NCBI GenBank assembly: GCA_965278985.1
Contig: OZ257131.1
Location: forward strand, 992,001-1,056,000
Length of the DNA stretch: 64,000 nucleotides
Direction: 5' to 3'
From: CAISIP01 sp965278985
Lineage (GTDB): Bacteria; Pseudomonadota; Gammaproteobacteria; Burkholderiales; Burkholderiaceae_C
The notes under the pieces are model-generated. The model did no database searches, had not been told where the DNA came from, and saw only the letters and a list, made by a program, of their open reading frames with translations. The position numbers and the translations under genes are program-made. This document shows positions 8,842-16,969 of the stretch, piece after piece (positions within the stretch are counted from its first letter, which is position 1; the number at the start of each line of letters is the position of its first letter).

Positions 8842-10101
8842 GTGCAAACCAACCGTTCCCTGCTTGTCTCCGCCGTGCTCGCCATCGCCGCGGGCGGCTT
8901 CGTTCCTTCGTCGGCTTCTTTCGCCGCGCAGCACCAGACCAACAAGGCGGCTGCGCAGAAGACGGCCCAGAAAGCCGCGGCGCAGAAGAAGGCCGCTGCC
9001 ACACCGCCCTCGTTCACGCCGTCCTCCGAGCCCGGTGGCCCGCCGACGCTGGCCGCCAAGGCCTGGCTGGTGATGGACTACGACTCGGGCCAGGTGCTGG
9101 CCTCCGAGAACGCGGACGAGCCCCTGCCGCCGGCGTCGCTGACCAAGATGATGACCAGCTTCCTGGTGGAGCAGTCCATCCGCTCGGGCAAGCTCAAGCA
9201 GGACGACCTCGTGTCCGTCAGCGAGAACGCCTGGTGCCGCGGTTCGAGCACCGAATCGTGCATGTACCTGCCACTGAACAGCCAGGCCACGGTGATCGAC
9301 ATCCTGCGCGGGATCATCGTGCAGTCGGGCAACGACGCGTCCAAGGCCATCGCCGAGCACATCGCCGGCACCGAGGAGAACTTCGCCAAGCTCATGAACG
9401 CCGAGGCCAAGCGCCTGGGCATGACGCACACGAACTTCCTGAACGCCACGGGTTTGCCCGAACCCGAGCACAAGGCGTCCGCGCGCGACCTCGCGATCCT
9501 GGCGCGCGCGATCATCCATGACAGCGCGGAGTTCTATCCGATCTACTCGGAGCGCGACTTCACCTACAACAAGATCAAGCAGGGCAACCGCAATGCCTTG
9601 CTCTACACCGACCCCACGGTGGACGGCCTGAAGACCGGCCACACGCAGGACGCTGGCTATTGCCTCGTCACCTCGTCCAAGCGCAACAACATGCGCCTGA
9701 TCACCGTGATCCTCAACACCAGCAGCATGCAGGCGCGGGCCGACCAGACGCGCGCGTTGCTGAGCTGGGGCTTCTCCCGCTTCGAGAAGGCCACGCCGAT
9801 CCAGCCCGATGCCCAGGTGGCCGTGGCCAAGGTCAGCTTCGGCAAGGCCGACACCGTGCCCGCCGTGCTGGGCGCGCCCTGGACCATCACCGTGCCGAAG
9901 GGCCAGAAGCTGGAGACGGCGGCCCAGCTCACCCCCGATCTGCAAGCGCCCATTGCCAAGGGCGCCGTGATCGGCAAGGTGGTCGCCTCGTCGGGCGGCA
10001 AGCCCGTGGCGGAAGCGCCGCTGGTCGCCCAGGCCGACGTCGAGCGCGCGGGCTTCATGCTGCGCGCCTGGCAGCACCTGCTGCGCTTGTTCGGCAAGTA
10101 A
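8842..10101 (+). CDS. D-alanyl-D-alanine carboxypeptidase/endopeptidase (PBP5 type)
   Basis: A low-molecular-weight penicillin-binding protein, 419 residues, that trims peptidoglycan stem peptides in the periplasm. The three active-site motifs of the S11 peptidase family are present: SLTK (Ser99, Lys102), SGN (162-164) and KTG (264-266). A signal peptide (about residues 1-28) is followed by a lysine/alanine/glutamine-rich linker (32-53), a catalytic domain and a C-terminal all-beta PBP5_C-like domain. The GTG at 8842 (MQTNRSLLVSAVLAIAAGG) gives a proper signal peptide; upstream in-frame ATG 8728 would add 38 unlikely residues. The final 'FMLRAWQHLLRLFGK' is an amphipathic membrane anchor typical for PBP5 and PBP6. 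Confidence 0.93.
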   Translation: MQTNRSLLVSAVLAIAAGGFVPSSASFAAQHQTNKAAAQKTAQKAAAQKKAAATPPSFTPSSEPGGPPTLAAKAWLVMDYDSGQVLASENADEPLPPASLTKMMTSFLVEQSIRSGKLKQDDLVSVSENAWCRGSSTESCMYLPLNSQATVIDILRGIIVQSGNDASKAIAEHIAGTEENFAKLMNAEAKRLGMTHTNFLNATGLPEPEHKASARDLAILARAIIHDSAEFYPIYSERDFTYNKIKQGNRNALLYTDPTVDGLKTGHTQDAGYCLVTSSKRNNMRLITVILNTSSMQARADQTRALLSWGFSRFEKATPIQPDAQVAVAKVSFGKADTVPAVLGAPWTITVPKGQKLETAAQLTPDLQAPIAKGAVIGKVVASSGGKPVAEAPLVAQADVERAGFMLRAWQHLLRLFGK

Positions 10102-10153
10102 GCCGGCGACCTCCGTTTTCCCGGCGGCTGGGGACGCAGCGCACAATCCCGCG

Positions 10154-12205
10154 ATGGCCCTTGCTGACACCCACCTGCGCCAGGTCCTCGCCGCCATGGC
10201 GGGCCCGGCCGCCCGCCCGCGGGAAGACCAGACCGCGGCCGTCGCAGCCCTCGTCGACGAGCACGCGCGCGTGCTCGTCGTGCAGGCCACGGGCTGGGGC
10301 AAATCCGCTGTCTACTGGGCCGCGACCTCGGCCCTGCGCGCGACGGGCAGCGGCCCCACGCTGATCGTCTCGCCGCTGCTGGCGCTGATGCGCGACCAGG
10401 TGGATGCCGCGGCCCGCGCCGGGCTGCGCGCGGCCACCATCAACTCCACCAACCTCGACGACTGGGATGCGGTGTTCGAGGCTATTGCCACTGACAACCT
10501 GGACGTGCTGCTGGTCTCGCCCGAGCGGCTGGGCAACCCCGGCTTCGCCCGGCGCCTGCCGCAGCTGCTGGCGAGTGCCGGGCTCGTGGTGATCGACGAG
10601 GCGCACTGCATCTCCGACTGGGGTTTCGACTTCCGGCCCGACTACCAGCGGCTGTCGAAGACGCTGCTGGGCATCGCGGCCGGCACGCCGGTGCTGGCCA
10701 CCACGGCCACCGCCAACCAGCGCGTCACCGAGGACATCGCACGCCAGCTGGGGCCCGACACGCAGACCTTCCGCGGCTCGCTGGCGCGCTCGTCGCTGCG
10801 GCTGGCCGTGGTGCCGGGGCTCGGCCCCCTGGAGCGGCTGGCCTGGGTGGCGGACGCGCTGGACACCTTCGCCGGCTCGGGCATCGTCTACGCGCTGACG
10901 GTGGCGGAGACCGTGCGCATCGCCGGTTTCCTGCAGTCCTGCGGCTTCACTGTGGCGGCTTACCACGGCGGCCTGGAGGTGGACGCGCGCCAGCGCATCG
11001 AGGACGACCTGCGCCGCAACGCGCTCCAGGCCGTCGTCGCCACCTCCGCGCTCGGCATGGGCTACGACAAGCCCGACCTGGCCTTCTGCATCCATGTCGG
11101 CTCGCCGGCCTCGCCTGTGGCCTATTACCAGCAGGTCGGCCGCGCCGGCCGCGCGCTGGACGATGCCCTGGCCGTGCTGCTGCCGGCCGAGACCGACGAG
11201 CGCATCTGGGCCTACTTCGCCACGGCCGGCGTGCCGGACGAGAAGCGGGTGCGGCAGATCCTCGGCGTGCTGGCTGAGGGGCCGCAGAGCCTCGTGGCGC
11301 TGGAGACCGCCACCGGCATCCGTCGTGGCCGTCTCGAAGGCCTGCTCAAGATACTGGCCGTGGAGGAAGTGGTGCATCGCGAAGGCTCCGCGTGGGCGGT
11401 GACGGGCACGCCCTGGACCTTCGACGCCCAGCGCTGGCAGGCGCTGGCCCAGGTGCGCGAGCGCGAGGCCGGCCTGATGCGCGCCTTCGCCGCAGGGCAG
11501 GGTTGCCTGATGCGCTTCCTGCAGGAGGCGCTGGACGACCCTGCGCCCAGCGACTGTGGTCGCTGCAGCGTCTGCACCGGCCGGCTGCCGTCACCCGGCG
11601 CCCATCCCGCTGCCGCGCGCGTGGAGGCCGCGCGAGCCTACGCACGCGGGCAGGACGTGGTCATCGAGCCGCGCAAGCTCTGGCCCACCGGCGGCGCGCG
11701 CAAGGGCAAGATCGCCGCTTGCAGCGAAGGCCGCGCGCTCGCCTTTGCGGACGATCCCGGCTGGGCCGATGTGCTGCTGCCGCTGTTCGCTGCCGCCGAT
11801 GGCGATGCATCGCAGCCGGTCCTGGACGGCGTGGTGGCCGTGCTCGCCCGCTGGCGCCGCAGCTGGGGCACGCGCCCGGTCGCGGTGGTGCCCATGCCTT
11901 CCGCTGCGCATCCGCGGCTGGTGGCCTCGGTGGCCGCGCACGTGGCGCAGGTCGGGCGGATGCCACTGGTCGATGCCTTGCAGTTGACCGGGCCTTTGCC
12001 GGATGCCGACCTCGCCTCGGGCGCCAAGGTCGCGGCGTTGAACCAGGCACTGGCGCTGCGGCCCGGCGCGGAAGTCCCCGCGGGGCCGCTGTTGCTCGTC
12101 GCCGACCGCTATCGCAGCGGCTGGGCGGTGACGGTGGCGGCAGCGCTGCTGCGCGAGGCGGGGGCCGGGGCGGTGCTGCCGCTGGTGTTGCACCAAGCCC
12201 CTTGA
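10154..12205 (+). CDS. RecQ-type ATP-dependent DNA helicase with C-terminal phosphoribosyltransferase-like domain
   Basis: A 683-residue superfamily 2 helicase of the RecQ type. It has the Q-like motif near residue 24, Walker A-like ATGWGKS (45-51), DEAH (148-151) in VIDEAHCISDWGFDFRPDY, TTATA and the arginine-finger motif QQVGRAGRALD. Cysteines in GQGCL and DCGRCSVC fit the RecQ zinc site. An extra C-terminal part of about 180 residues contains VVPMPS and LLLVADRYRSGWAVT, the latter resembling a PRPP-binding loop, so it is probably a ComF-like phosphoribosyltransferase domain. RecQ proteins unwind DNA during repair; the role of the extra domain is unknown. The final 41 codons (12083-12205) are repeated twice downstream. 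It is not the housekeeping RecQ with an HRDC domain. Confidence 0.9.
   Translation: MALADTHLRQVLAAMAGPAARPREDQTAAVAALVDEHARVLVVQATGWGKSAVYWAATSALRATGSGPTLIVSPLLALMRDQVDAAARAGLRAATINSTNLDDWDAVFEAIATDNLDVLLVSPERLGNPGFARRLPQLLASAGLVVIDEAHCISDWGFDFRPDYQRLSKTLLGIAAGTPVLATTATANQRVTEDIARQLGPDTQTFRGSLARSSLRLAVVPGLGPLERLAWVADALDTFAGSGIVYALTVAETVRIAGFLQSCGFTVAAYHGGLEVDARQRIEDDLRRNALQAVVATSALGMGYDKPDLAFCIHVGSPASPVAYYQQVGRAGRALDDALAVLLPAETDERIWAYFATAGVPDEKRVRQILGVLAEGPQSLVALETATGIRRGRLEGLLKILAVEEVVHREGSAWAVTGTPWTFDAQRWQALAQVREREAGLMRAFAAGQGCLMRFLQEALDDPAPSDCGRCSVCTGRLPSPGAHPAAARVEAARAYARGQDVVIEPRKLWPTGGARKGKIAACSEGRALAFADDPGWADVLLPLFAAADGDASQPVLDGVVAVLARWRRSWGTRPVAVVPMPSAAHPRLVASVAAHVAQVGRMPLVDALQLTGPLPDADLASGAKVAALNQALALRPGAEVPAGPLLLVADRYRSGWAVTVAAALLREAGAGAVLPLVLHQAP
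12083..12205 (+). repeat. recQ 3' end, copy A (within the intact gene)
   Basis: The last 41 codons of the helicase gene including TGA. Copy C (16747-16869) has the same length, in the same orientation, with 112 of 123 bases identical by direct count. The region codes for the PRPP-loop-like segment LLLVADRYRSGWAVT and the end VLHQAP. Confidence 0.95.
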
Positions 12206-12297
12206 GTTTGCTTGTTCTAAAGGATCGCGAGCGGTAGCTCTCTCTGCGGGAGGATCGGTGTGCTGTTTACCGGCCCCCAGACGGTGCGATTCTTGCC

Positions 12298-12546
12298 ATG
12301 AACACCCTGACCATCAAGATGCCGGCTAGCCTTGAATTGGCCGTGGCACAGGCCAGCGCGCAGGCCCATGTCAGCAAGTCCGAGCTGGTCCGGCGGGCTT
12401 TGGAAGCCTGCCTGCCGCAACGCGATGCGCAGGCGTCCTTCGTGTCGGCGCTGGACCAGGCGGGCGATCTCGTGGGTTGCTTTGCCGGAGGGCCGGCCGA
12501 TCTGTCATCGAACCCGGAGCACCTTGCCGATTTAGGGCGGGTCTGA
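12298..12546 (+). CDS. Ribbon-helix-helix (CopG-type) antitoxin
   Basis: An 82-residue protein with an N-terminal ribbon-helix-helix DNA-binding motif: a short beta strand (TLTIKMP) and two helices through 'SKSELVRRALEACL'. Such proteins bind their own promoter and neutralise a partner toxin through the C-terminal part. It starts 92 bases after the recQ-like gene and is followed after 17 bases by a broken PIN toxin, the classic antitoxin-toxin order. The antitoxin looks intact although its toxin is not, a common end state because the antitoxin is harmless. The role as antitoxin is inferred from fold and position. Confidence 0.8.
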   Translation: MNTLTIKMPASLELAVAQASAQAHVSKSELVRRALEACLPQRDAQASFVSALDQAGDLVGCFAGGPADLSSNPEHLADLGRV

Positions 12547-12563
12547 ATGCGACCGCAGATTCG

Positions 12564-12842
12564 ATGAAGCTGCTGCTGGACACGGCCCCGTGGGTGGCCC
12601 TGCATTGCCGGGATGACCGCCACCACGCCTGGGCGCGCGAGCAGTTGGAAGCCATCCCGGCCCGTTTCCGACCTGTGAAGCGGTGGTGGCCGCGACGTGC
12701 TTCCTGTTGGCGCGGGGCGTTGTCGATCCGGGGAAGGCTTTGGCGTTGGTAGAGCGTGGCGCCGTGCAGATCGCCATGTCCCTGAACGACGAAATGGCCT
12801 CCGTACAGGCCCTGTTCGAGCGTCACGACAATGACACCGCAG
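12564..12842 (+). pseudogene. PIN-domain (VapC-type) toxin, frameshifted and 3' truncated
   Basis: The gene starts MKLLLDTAPWVALHCRDD, the first acidic strand of a PIN-domain ribonuclease. Near 12666-12670 one base appears to be missing: the frame leaves at ...IPARFRPVK, whereas the +1-shifted frame continues CEAVVAATCFLLARGVV and runs on to FERHDNDTA. At about 12842 the toxin stops abruptly and recQ tail copy B begins. The C-terminal third, with the second set of metal-binding acidic residues, is gone, so no nuclease activity is expected. The truncation point coincides with the repeat, which suggests a recombination joint. Confidence 0.8.
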
Positions 12843-12926
12843 CGCCGGGCCATGACGGTAGCCGCCGCGCTGCTGCGCGAGGCGGGCAGCGGCGCCGTTG
12901 CGCCGCTGGTGCTGCATCAGGCGCCC
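12843..12926 (+). repeat. recQ 3' end, copy B (truncated, diverged)
   Basis: Twenty-eight codons match the last codons of the recQ-like gene in frame, reading ...MTVAAALLREAGSGAVAPLV then LHQAP, with 64 of 84 bases identical to copy A. It is therefore much more diverged than copy C. It directly abuts the broken toxin on the left. On the right it overlaps the stop codon of the convergent DUF4386 gene by ten bases. Confidence 0.9.
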
Positions 12927-13684
12927 TCAGTACCCAGCGCCTGCGGCCGGTGCCGCAGCAGCCACACGCCGCAGGCCACCATCCACACGGACAGGGTGCT
13001 GACGGCCACGGCCACCGGGAACTCGACCGGCACACCCAATGACGGCAGCGCGAGAGCGGCCAGCAGCACCGCGCTGAGCACGGCCAGAGCGCTCAAGGGG
13101 CGTGGCAGGCTGCGCGCGCGCCAGCTGGTTATGCCGAACACACCCACCGACACCGCCATGAACAGGCTCACGCCCAGCAACTCGCCCACGCCGCCGCCGA
13201 ACTCGGTGATGGCCAGGAACGTGAGTTCGACCATCGGCTTGCCGGCGGTGTCTGCCGCGGCCCAGGCGGCGGCCAGCGGCGGCATGGTGGTGAGCCAGCG
13301 CGAGATGCCGATCACCCGCGCCAGTGTGGACAGGCTCGCGAAGGCCAACACCGTAGCCGCAGCGGGCCGGGCCAGCCCTCCCAGTGTGTGGTGGGCGAGC
13401 AAGAGCATGGCGGGCGCCACTGCCAGGCTGTAGAGGAGGTACAGCGCATAACCCAGCGTCACCGCGGCTGGATGGGCCTGCACCAGCGCCAGCTGCTCCG
13501 CGGGCGGCAGGCCCAGCGACGCCGGCCAGCCGATGGTGGGAGCAAGCACAGCCAGCGGCGCAAAGGCCAGCAGGCCGACGGCGATCAGCAGGCCGCCGGC
13601 GCCCGAGGCACGGGCGCGCTGCCGTGTGGAGGTGGCCGATGCCGCGCGCTGGGGCGCGCCGAATGCAGAAGCGGAGAAGGTCAT
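12917..13684 (-). CDS. DUF4386-like membrane protein
   Basis: A 255-residue protein with about six hydrophobic helices and a basic N-terminal tail (residues 1-28). The pattern (a helix pair, a GYALYLLYSLAVAPAMLLLAH segment, a 'GVGELLGVSLFMAV' helix and a final helix ending in a short basic tail) resembles the DUF4386 family, whose function is unknown. The stop codon lies inside recQ tail copy B on the opposite strand, which suggests that this gene and copy B have long been neighbours, tail to tail. No partner gene is evident. Confidence 0.65.
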   Translation of the reverse strand: MTFSASAFGAPQRAASATSTRQRARASGAGGLLIAVGLLAFAPLAVLAPTIGWPASLGLPPAEQLALVQAHPAAVTLGYALYLLYSLAVAPAMLLLAHHTLGGLARPAAATVLAFASLSTLARVIGISRWLTTMPPLAAAWAAADTAGKPMVELTFLAITEFGGGVGELLGVSLFMAVSVGVFGITSWRARSLPRPLSALAVLSAVLLAALALPSLGVPVEFPVAVAVSTLSVWMVACGVWLLRHRPQALGTEGA

Positions 13685-13723
13685 GGTGTGTTCCTCGGGT
13701 TGGGTGGGTGGAGAGTTGGGGCT

Positions 13724-14317
13724 TCAGATGGCGGTCTGCCCCAGCGCGCGCCGGGGGGTGTGTGGCTGCGGCGCGCAGTGGCCGACATGGCAGAACATCT
13801 GCAGCACGCTGGCGCCGTTGCTGCGGCCGGTCAGCGACTGGTGCAGCGCGTCGTAGTGCGGCTTCATCTCAGCGAACTCCTGAGGCGCCTGGCTCATGGG
13901 GTGGATCTGCAGCCCATGGCTTGGGCCGCCAGTTGCTGGCGCACGAAGGTGCGGCCGGCTCAGACCTCGCCGCTGCGGTGGCACCCATGGGCGCGGAGGT
14001 GGTGATCCAGTGGAACGCCGGCCTGTGCCTCGTAGCGCTTCGTCACGGCGTCGAAGCCGCTGCTTCTGGCGGAACAAGGGGTCGGTCTCGGGCAGCAGGC
14101 GTTCGCGGTTCATGTACAGCGTCAACGCGTTTGGCGTGCCCAGGTCCACCAGCCAAGGCTGGCGGTTGTGCGAGCTGGGCGCCAGGATGGAATGGCCCGA
14201 GGCCCAGCTGCGGGGCTCGGCATCGGCCGTCGGGCGGTCCCAGGCTTCGACAGCTGGCGCAGGCAGGTCGGTGGAGCGGCCGCCGCCGACGAGGCGGATG
14301 AAGTTTCTGCGGTGCAT
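13724..14317 (-). pseudogene. Acg-type nitroreductase/FMN oxidoreductase remnant
   Basis: An N-terminal piece reads MHRRNFIRLVGGG (a Tat-like start), then HSILAPSSHNRQPWLVDL and ERLLPETDPLFRQ. These match the start of Acg-family FMN-binding nitroreductases, which usually have 350-400 residues. The end reads HPMSQAPQEFAEMKPHYDA, matching the C-terminus of the same family. The middle is missing, and in between the frame reads arginine/proline-rich text typical of an out-of-frame stretch; the conserved 'RTFVRQQLAAQAMG' reads only in another frame. So there is an internal deletion plus frameshift, and the gene should be inactive. Confidence 0.65.
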
Positions 14318-14391
14318 GGGCAGGGCTTTTGGGTATGACAAGCGGGGTGGCAAGACGCAGTGGACAGCAGTCGGGTGGCGTGGCGGGCGGT

Positions 14392-15399
14392 TCAGCGTGG
14401 GGCGAAGCCGAGCGCCAACAGGCATGCACGCAGCGCCACCGCCAGCGGGGTCGCCTGGAGCGTGCGTCCGGCCAGCGCCTGTAGCCGCCGGCCGTCCAGT
14501 CCATGGGGCACGCGCCACAGGTAGGACATGCGGGCCAGCTCGCGCCACAGCGGGTAGACAACGCCCGCGGCGCGGACCAGACCCCAGGGCATGCGGCCGG
14601 TGCGAAACCCTGCTGCCGGTCGCAGGCCCAGCGTGTGCGCCGCGTCGGCAATGCCGGCCAGCAACGCGTTGCCGGTGAGGGTGTAGCCCTCGAAATGCCA
14701 GGTCGCGAAGGGCGGTGGCGCAGGCTGCGAGGCCACGGCGACGAAGGCCCGTGCCAGGTCGGGCAGGTAGGCCCAGGCGTGCGGCAGCTCCCGTGGCCCG
14801 GGATAGACCAGGCGGCCCGCGCGCAGCGATTTCGCGATCGCGCCGTCGAGCCATGTGCCTGTTCCCGGCCCGAGGAAGTCGCCGGCGCGGACCACGCTGG
14901 CGCACAGGCCGCCCGCGTGCGCGGCCCGTGCGATGTCCGTCTCCATGGCCACCCGCAGCGCGCCCTTGGACGTGCTGGGGCGCTGAGGCGTGTCCTCGCC
15001 CAGCGTCGCGGGCATGGCCTCGCCATAGTTGTAGACATTGCCTGGCAGCATGAAATGCGCCTGCGTGTGCTGCGCCACGCGCAGGCCCGCGTGCAGGGCC
15101 GGCAGCGCCTCGGCGTCCCAGCGCGTGTAGCCGGGGTTGACGGCATGCAGAACGACACGCCGGCCCGTCGCTCCGGCCGCGGCGCCGAGCGCCACTGCCA
15201 GCGCGTCGGAGTCGGTGAGGGCCGTGCGCAGAAGGTGCGCACGGGCCGGCATGCCGGCCCCTGCACCGCGCCGCACCTGCGCCAGCACCTGCCAGCCGGA
15301 GGCGTCGAAGGCCTGGGCGGCGGCGCTGCCCAGGCGGCCATTGGCGCCAAGGATCAGTACCGCCGGGCGGCCTGGAGAGAGAGTGGAAGCAGCGGTCAT
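14392..15399 (-). CDS. NAD(P)-binding epimerase/oxidoreductase (extended SDR-like)
   Basis: A 335-residue protein with an N-terminal Rossmann fold: ILGANGRLGSAAAQAF carries the GxxGxxG nucleotide-binding motif. The body resembles NAD-dependent epimerases or NmrA-like proteins (NVYNYGEAMP, then PSTSKGALRVAMET). The usual catalytic YxxxK is not clear at the expected place, so activity may differ from classical SDRs. The ATG at 15399 is preferred; upstream in-frame starts would run into the divergent LysR promoter. The neighbouring LysR gene is transcribed away from it over an 89-base gap and probably controls it. Confidence 0.8.
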   Translation of the reverse strand: MTAASTLSPGRPAVLILGANGRLGSAAAQAFDASGWQVLAQVRRGAGAGMPARAHLLRTALTDSDALAVALGAAAGATGRRVVLHAVNPGYTRWDAEALPALHAGLRVAQHTQAHFMLPGNVYNYGEAMPATLGEDTPQRPSTSKGALRVAMETDIARAAHAGGLCASVVRAGDFLGPGTGTWLDGAIAKSLRAGRLVYPGPRELPHAWAYLPDLARAFVAVASQPAPPPFATWHFEGYTLTGNALLAGIADAAHTLGLRPAAGFRTGRMPWGLVRAAGVVYPLWRELARMSYLWRVPHGLDGRRLQALAGRTLQATPLAVALRACLLALGFAPR

Positions 15400-15447
15400 G
15401 GATTCTTTCGCAGGAGATGAGGCCAGTGTCGGCAGGCGTGAGCCATC

Positions 15448-15459
15448 CGGCAATTGCCG
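15448..15459. promoter_or_regulatory. 12-bp palindrome in divergent LysR promoter
   Basis: CGGCAATTGCCG is a perfect palindrome 29 bases upstream of the LysR start and 49 bases upstream of the oxidoreductase start. Its place in a divergent LysR promoter makes it the best candidate for the regulator's binding site. Confidence 0.5.
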
Positions 15460-15488
15460 ATCAATGCAAGGCAGCCATACACTTGTGC

Positions 15489-16403
15489 ATGACCCGAGAC
15501 CTTAAGGGATTCGACTGGACGCTGGTGCGAAGCTTCCTGGCCGTGGTGGAAGCCGGCAGCCTGATGGGCGCAGCACGGGCCACCGGCGCTCAGCAGCCCA
15601 CGTTGAGCCGGCATGTGACCGAGCTCGAAGCCCAGCTGGGTGCGCCGCTGTTCGAGCGTACAGGCCGCGGCGTCACGCCCACGGCCATGGCGCTGGCGAT
15701 CGTGGACGCCGCGCGCCACATGCAGCAGGGTGCCGATGCCCTGTCGCGCGCGCTGGCCGGCCAGCGCGCTCAGACCACCGGCACCGTGCGCATCACCACC
15801 AGCATGGTCGCCGCCACCTACCTGATGCCCCCGCTGCTGGCCGAGCTGCACGCACAGGAGCCGGGCATCCAGCTCGAGCTGACTGCCAGCAACGAGATCG
15901 CCAACCTGCTGCGCCGCGACGCCGATATCGCCGTGCGCATGGTGCGGCCGGTGCAAAGCTCACTCGTCGCCCGCAAGCTGGGCATGGTGGGCGTGGGTGC
16001 GTATGCGCACGAGCGCTACCTCCAGCGCGCCGGAACGCCGCTGGCACCGGCGGAGCTGCGCGCGCACACGCTGATCGGTTTCGTCAGCAACAACACCATC
16101 GAACGCGGCTTCGACGCGCTGGGCATGCCGCTGGCACGCACCGATTTCGCGCTGCGCACCGACGACCAGGTGGCCTACGGCAGGCTGATCGCCGAGGGTG
16201 CGGGCATCGGCTTCGTGGCGCACTACAACGTGCGCCACTGGCCCGGCGTGCGTCGCGTGCTGCCAGCATTGGCCATCCCGCCGCTGCCATGCTGGCTGGC
16301 CGTGCACCGCGAGATCAAGACCAGCAAGGTGGTGCGGCGGGTGTACGACTACCTGGCGCAGGCGCTGCCGCGCGTGCTGGAAGAGGCCGAAGGGTTGCCG
16401 TGA
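15489..16403 (+). CDS. LysR-family transcriptional regulator
   Basis: A 304-residue LysR regulator. The winged helix-turn-helix covers about residues 10-68 (FLAVVEAGSLMGAARATGAQ, then PTLSRHVTELEAQLGAPLFERTG), followed by a linker helix and the two-lobed effector-binding domain. The start at ATG 15489 gives the usual short N-terminal lead; the frame is open upstream to 15417 but that part would overlap the shared promoter. It is divergent from the oxidoreductase at 14392 and likely activates or represses it. The effector is unknown. Confidence 0.92.
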   Translation: MTRDLKGFDWTLVRSFLAVVEAGSLMGAARATGAQQPTLSRHVTELEAQLGAPLFERTGRGVTPTAMALAIVDAARHMQQGADALSRALAGQRAQTTGTVRITTSMVAATYLMPPLLAELHAQEPGIQLELTASNEIANLLRRDADIAVRMVRPVQSSLVARKLGMVGVGAYAHERYLQRAGTPLAPAELRAHTLIGFVSNNTIERGFDALGMPLARTDFALRTDDQVAYGRLIAEGAGIGFVAHYNVRHWPGVRRVLPALAIPPLPCWLAVHREIKTSKVVRRVYDYLAQALPRVLEEAEGLP

Positions 16404-16746
16404 CGGCGGCAGGTCGGCAGGTCGCGCTCGACTTGCGGACCCGTACGTACTGTGACCTGGTAGCCGTCGGGCCGTGCTGCAGGGCCGGACCGGCCGCTTT
16501 GCAGCACGTCGTTGGCGATGCGGACACCTTGCCGGTCGACGTCCGCGCACATCCGTGACGCACGCGTACCTGCACGAGTCGGCCAGGCAGCGTGCGGTGG
16601 TCGGCAGCGGGCATTCCGTCGCTCTGGTCAGAGCATGGGGGGTGGGACTTTCGGTTGCGCGTGCAGCCGCGCGGGAGCGGCAAACGCATCTCGCCCATAC
16701 CCTCGCGCCCGTGCACTTCGGCAGGCTCTTCTACCGCCGCTCGTCA
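16404..16746. other. Gene-free stretch before recQ tail copy C
   Basis: Open frames exist on both strands, including one that runs on into recQ tail copy C, but none shows a recognisable family pattern, a good ribosome-binding site or codon use like the neighbours. It is probably debris from the rearrangement that placed copy C here. Confidence 0.5.
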
Positions 16747-16869
16747 GGCCCGCTGCTGCTCGTCGCCGACCGCTATCGCAGCGGGTGGGCCGTGACGGGG
16801 GCGGCAGGGCTGCTGCGCGAGGCGGGGGCCGGAGCGGTGTTGCCGCTGGTGTTGCACCAGGCGCCGTGA
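16747..16869 (+). repeat. recQ 3' end, copy C (ends with in-frame stop)
   Basis: This copy covers exactly the same 41 codons as copy A, including TGA, with 11 base differences, two of which change the protein (Val to Gly, Ala to Gly). Homology starts sharply at the GGC CCG codons and ends at the stop. A toxin-antitoxin operon begins 100 bases further on, as after copy A. Confidence 0.95.
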
Positions 16870-16921
16870 CGCTGGCCTGCGTTCCAGGAGCGTGGTCTGC
16901 GGGTTGACGAACGGATGTGAT

Positions 16922-16942
16922 GTTACTAACATTAGAAACGTT
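16922..16942. promoter_or_regulatory. Candidate operator of the Phd/VapC operon
   Basis: An AT-rich patch unlike the surrounding GC-rich DNA holds GTTACTAAC (16922-16930, arms GTTA and TAAC) and AACGTT (16937-16942), both palindromic. It lies 27-48 bases upstream of the antitoxin ATG, where autoregulating antitoxins usually bind. Confidence 0.45.
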
Positions 16943-16969
16943 ACCGCTCGCTCGCCAAGGAGACGCACC

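Noticed and set aside
16474..16869. Open frame that runs into recQ tail copy C and could be read as a 131-residue protein
   Set aside because: The upstream part has no recognisable family and no convincing start; only the last 41 codons match recQ, so it is treated as a chance fusion at a recombination scar.
12083..16869. Classical integrative element with attL/attR in recQ
   Set aside because: Direct repeats fit, but there is no integrase, excisionase or mobility gene between them and the middle copy is diverged and truncated. It is reported as a rearrangement hypothesis, not as a mobile element.
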